Positions 6,331 to 8,668 of a stretch of 8,668 bases of DNA are shown here, in pieces. Both the position numbers and the translations under genes were made by a program. The notes under the pieces are model-generated. The model had not been told where the DNA came from and ran no database searches. It saw nothing but the letters and a program-made list of their open reading frames with translations. The stretch comes from an uncultured Corynebacterium sp. (lineage in GTDB: Bacteria > Actinomycetota > Actinomycetes > Mycobacteriales > Mycobacteriaceae): the NCBI RefSeq assembly GCF_943914015.1, contig NZ_CALUAK010000107.1, positions 1-8,668 of the forward strand, given 5' to 3'. The first letter of the stretch is position 1. The number at the start of each line of letters is the position of its first letter.

Positions 6331-6340
6331 CTTTCGAAAG
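6331..6340. repeat. Perfect 10-base palindrome before pheT
   Basis: CTTTCGAAAG reads the same on both strands and covers the only Shine-Dalgarno-like purines (GAAAGAAG, 6336-6343) ahead of the pheT ATG. It could be a protein-binding half-site pair or could partly hide the ribosome site, or be chance in an A/T-rich stretch. Confidence 0.3.
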
Positions 6341-6355
6341 AAGCCGTAACACATC

Positions 6356-8668
6356 ATGCTTATTTCTCAAGGTTGGGTCACTCGCCTCCTCCGCGCCAGC
6401 AATCCTGATCAATCCGACTGGTCTGTCACCAGTGAAGAACTCGACTCCGGATACGTCCGCGTCGGTTTCGAGACCGAGGGCTACGAGCCCATCGAGGAGA
6501 TCACGGGCCCGCTCGTCTTCGGCCGTGTAGAAAACATCGAAGAACTCACCGGTTTCAAAAAGCCGATCCGTTACTGCAAGGTAAATGTCGGCGATGCCAA
6601 CGGTACCGGCGAACTCCAGAACATCATCTGTGGCGCGCGGAACTTCAGGGAGGGCGATCTTGTCGTCATCTCCCTTCCCGGCACCGTCCTTCCCGGCGGT
6701 TTCAAGATTTCCGCCAGGAAGACCTACGACCACATTTCCGAGGGCATGATCTGCTCTGCAGCTGAACTTGGACTCACCGACGCCCAGAACAAGGGCATCA
6801 TTACTCTTCCCGATGACTTTGGTACTCCTGGTGAGCCTGCCGCAGAAAAGCTTGGACTGAAGGAAACCGTTTTCGATGTAAACATCACGCCTGACCGCGG
6901 TTACGCGCTGTCTGCCCGTGGTTTGACCCGTGAGCTGGCCAGCGCCTTCAACCTCAACTTTGTCGATCCGGCCCAGCAGCCGGAGGTCGCAGGTCTCGAC
7001 CTGCCGTCCATTCCCGCTGCCACGGACAAGGCACCGATCGAGATTTCCATCGACCCGAAGACGCAGACGCGTCGTTTCGGCCTTCGCCACGTAACGGGAA
7101 TTGATCCGGAGGCAGAGTCTCCTTACTGGTTGCAGCGCGAACTGATGCTGTCTGGCCTTCGCCCGATCAACGCACCAACGGACGTGACCAACTACGTCAT
7201 GCTGCTTCTTGGCCTGCCGATGCACGCCTTCGACGCAGACAAGATCTCCGGTGGTCTCACCATCCGCAATGCGAAGAAGGGTGAGGCGTTCCAGGCCATC
7301 GACCACACCAAGCACAAGCTGCATGAGGAGGACGTGGTCATTTGTGACGAGACCGGTCCGCAGTCGCTTGCAGGCGTGATGGGTGGAACGACGTCGGAGA
7401 TTGAGGACAACAAGACGGTAAACGTCTTCTTCGAGGCTGCAGTGTGGGAGCCTGTGCGCGTTGCCCGCACCTCCCGTCGTCGCAAGATTTCTTCTGATGC
7501 GTCACGTCGCTACGAGCGTGGTGTGGACGCACAGCTCGTGGAGACCGCACTCGACGTTGCTTGCGCATTGCTGGTGAAGATCGCTGGTGGCGAGGCCACG
7601 GACGAGCGCTTCCTCTACGGTGATGTCGCCACCCCGCAGCCGATCACCATGGATGTGAATCACCCGGCCTCCGTCGCCGGCTACGATTACGGTGCTGATG
7701 CTGTGGTCAGCCGCCTGGAGGAAGTTGGTGCGACTGTCGAGCGCGATGGTGACACCCTTACTGTTACTCCTCCCACATGGCGCGGTGACCTTCAGGAGAA
7801 GTGTGATCTGGTCGAGGAAGTCACACGCCTGGAGGGTCTGGACAAGATCGAATCTCTCATCCCGCAGGCACCAGCAGGTGATGGCCTGAGCCAGTCGCAG
7901 CTGCGTCGCCGACACGTTACCCACGCTTTAGCGTACAACGGCTACGTGGAGATTCTTCCAACCCCGTTTATCGCGACGGACACGTTCGACACGTGGGGAC
8001 TGAACAAGGATGACGAGCGTCGCAATGTCGTCACCGTTCAGAATCCGCTAGAGGCCGATCGGGCAGTGCTCGGCACGACGCTTCTGCCGTCGATGCTTGA
8101 CGCAGTACGCCGCAACGTCGTGCGCGGTGCGAACGATCTTGCCCTCTACGGAGTGGAGCAGGTTGCCATTAACCATGGTGACGGGAAGTCCCCGATGCTC
8201 GATACCTCTTCCCGCCCGAGCGACGAAGAGGTTGCACACCTCCGTGACACCCTTCCCGTCCAACCCCTGTATGCGGCAACTGTTGCCTGTGGCAACGTGG
8301 AGTTCGAAGGCCCGTGGGGCGAAGGACGCGCCTACACCTTCGCCGATGCGATTGAGGCTGCCCGCACGGTTGCTCGTGCAGCTGACGTGGAGATCACCGT
8401 TGAAAACGCCGAGTACCTGCCATGGCACCCCGGTCGCTGCGCCGCCATCCTCGTTGATGGCACGGTCGTCGGTCATGCCGGCGAACTGCACCCGCAGATC
8501 CTGGAGCGCCTTGGCCTTCCCAAGCGCACGTGTGCGATGGAGATGAATCTGTCCGCGCTCCCGTTTGCGCCTTCCGCTCCGGCACCGGTGCTCTCGGCCT
8601 TCCCGACGAACCTGCAGGATATCGCCCTCGTTGTTGACGAGGATGTTCCTGCCGAGGCTGTTCGCGCA
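6356..8668 (+). CDS. pheT: Phenylalanine--tRNA ligase, beta subunit (3' end beyond window)
   Basis: The frame from ATG 6356 runs open to the last base: 771 codons with no stop, so the C-terminus is cut by the window edge. The beta subunit binds tRNA-Phe, edits mischarged Tyr-tRNA and completes the alpha2beta2 enzyme. Domains in order: OB-fold tRNA-binding domain (about 45-155, LVFGRVENIEEL, IICGARNF, SEGMICSAAELGL); B3/B4 editing domain (about 240-390, PTDVTNYVMLLLGLPMHAFD, SLAGVMGG, ISSDASRRYERGVD); B5 domain (about 430-506, PPTWRGDLQEKCDLVEEV); the catalytic-like core without active-site residues (about 518-720); and the start of the FDX-ACB anticodon-binding domain (from about 744, FPTNLQDIALVVDEDVP). 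Some 60 residues are probably missing. The ribosome site is weak (GAAAGAAG), with a spacer of about 12 bases. It forms an operon with pheS. Confidence 0.98.
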   Translation, partial: MLISQGWVTRLLRASNPDQSDWSVTSEELDSGYVRVGFETEGYEPIEEITGPLVFGRVENIEELTGFKKPIRYCKVNVGDANGTGELQNIICGARNFREGDLVVISLPGTVLPGGFKISARKTYDHISEGMICSAAELGLTDAQNKGIITLPDDFGTPGEPAAEKLGLKETVFDVNITPDRGYALSARGLTRELASAFNLNFVDPAQQPEVAGLDLPSIPAATDKAPIEISIDPKTQTRRFGLRHVTGIDPEAESPYWLQRELMLSGLRPINAPTDVTNYVMLLLGLPMHAFDADKISGGLTIRNAKKGEAFQAIDHTKHKLHEEDVVICDETGPQSLAGVMGGTTSEIEDNKTVNVFFEAAVWEPVRVARTSRRRKISSDASRRYERGVDAQLVETALDVACALLVKIAGGEATDERFLYGDVATPQPITMDVNHPASVAGYDYGADAVVSRLEEVGATVERDGDTLTVTPPTWRGDLQEKCDLVEEVTRLEGLDKIESLIPQAPAGDGLSQSQLRRRHVTHALAYNGYVEILPTPFIATDTFDTWGLNKDDERRNVVTVQNPLEADRAVLGTTLLPSMLDAVRRNVVRGANDLALYGVEQVAINHGDGKSPMLDTSSRPSDEEVAHLRDTLPVQPLYAATVACGNVEFEGPWGEGRAYTFADAIEAARTVARAADVEITVENAEYLPWHPGRCAAILVDGTVVGHAGELHPQILERLGLPKRTCAMEMNLSALPFAPSAPAPVLSAFPTNLQDIALVVDEDVPAEAVRA

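Noticed and set aside
6311..7324. Long minus-strand open frame of 337 codons opposite pheT
   Set aside because: It mirrors the codon pattern of pheT, whose protein sequence is unmistakable. The minus-strand product has no recognisable domain.
1..8668. tRNA genes, CRISPR arrays, insertion sequences, phage or defence genes
   Set aside because: No GTTCGANTC-type T-arm in a cloverleaf, no regularly spaced repeats, and no transposase, integrase or defence-like protein in any frame.

Overview
The window is a piece of chromosome from a high-GC Gram-positive actinobacterium, most probably a Corynebacterium. This rests on protein wording that I recognise but could not search: IF-3 reading RINERIRVPEVRLIGP, PheS reading GWIEWGGCGMVNPNVL, and PheT opening MLISQGWVTRLL. 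The order infC-rpmI-rplT, then a TrmH-type rRNA methyltransferase followed by pheS-pheT, also fits. The species is not determined.

Layout, left to right. Positions 1-1264 hold the translation operon infC (IF-3) - rpmI (L35) - rplT (L20), closed by a strong intrinsic terminator. A short gap follows that contains a strong Shine-Dalgarno sequence in front of a 16-codon reading frame. A lipid/diacylglycerol kinase gene lies on the minus strand (1411-2343) with its own TATAAT-type promoter. A gene-poor gap of about 0.7 kb (2344-3057) separates it from a plus-strand pair, a TM2-domain membrane protein and a SpoU/TrmH-family RNA methyltransferase. These two overlap by 4 bases (ATGA) and are likely translationally coupled. 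After a 0.4 kb gap rich in inverted repeats come pheS and pheT, the two subunits of phenylalanyl-tRNA synthetase. pheT is open at the right edge, cut just inside its last (anticodon-binding) domain.

Most genes serve translation: initiation (IF-3), 50S assembly (L20, L35), probable rRNA/tRNA modification (TrmH family) and charging of tRNA-Phe. The kinase and the TM2 protein belong to the envelope.

I found no mobile element, CRISPR array, tRNA, rRNA, phage or defence gene, and no clearly new system. The points most worth a second look are: an Arg/Asn/His/Gly-rich, RGG-containing disordered N-terminal extension on the rRNA methyltransferase; mutually exclusive hairpins in the unusually long pheS-pheT spacer; a structured untranslated region before pheS; and an apparent ATC start codon for infC.
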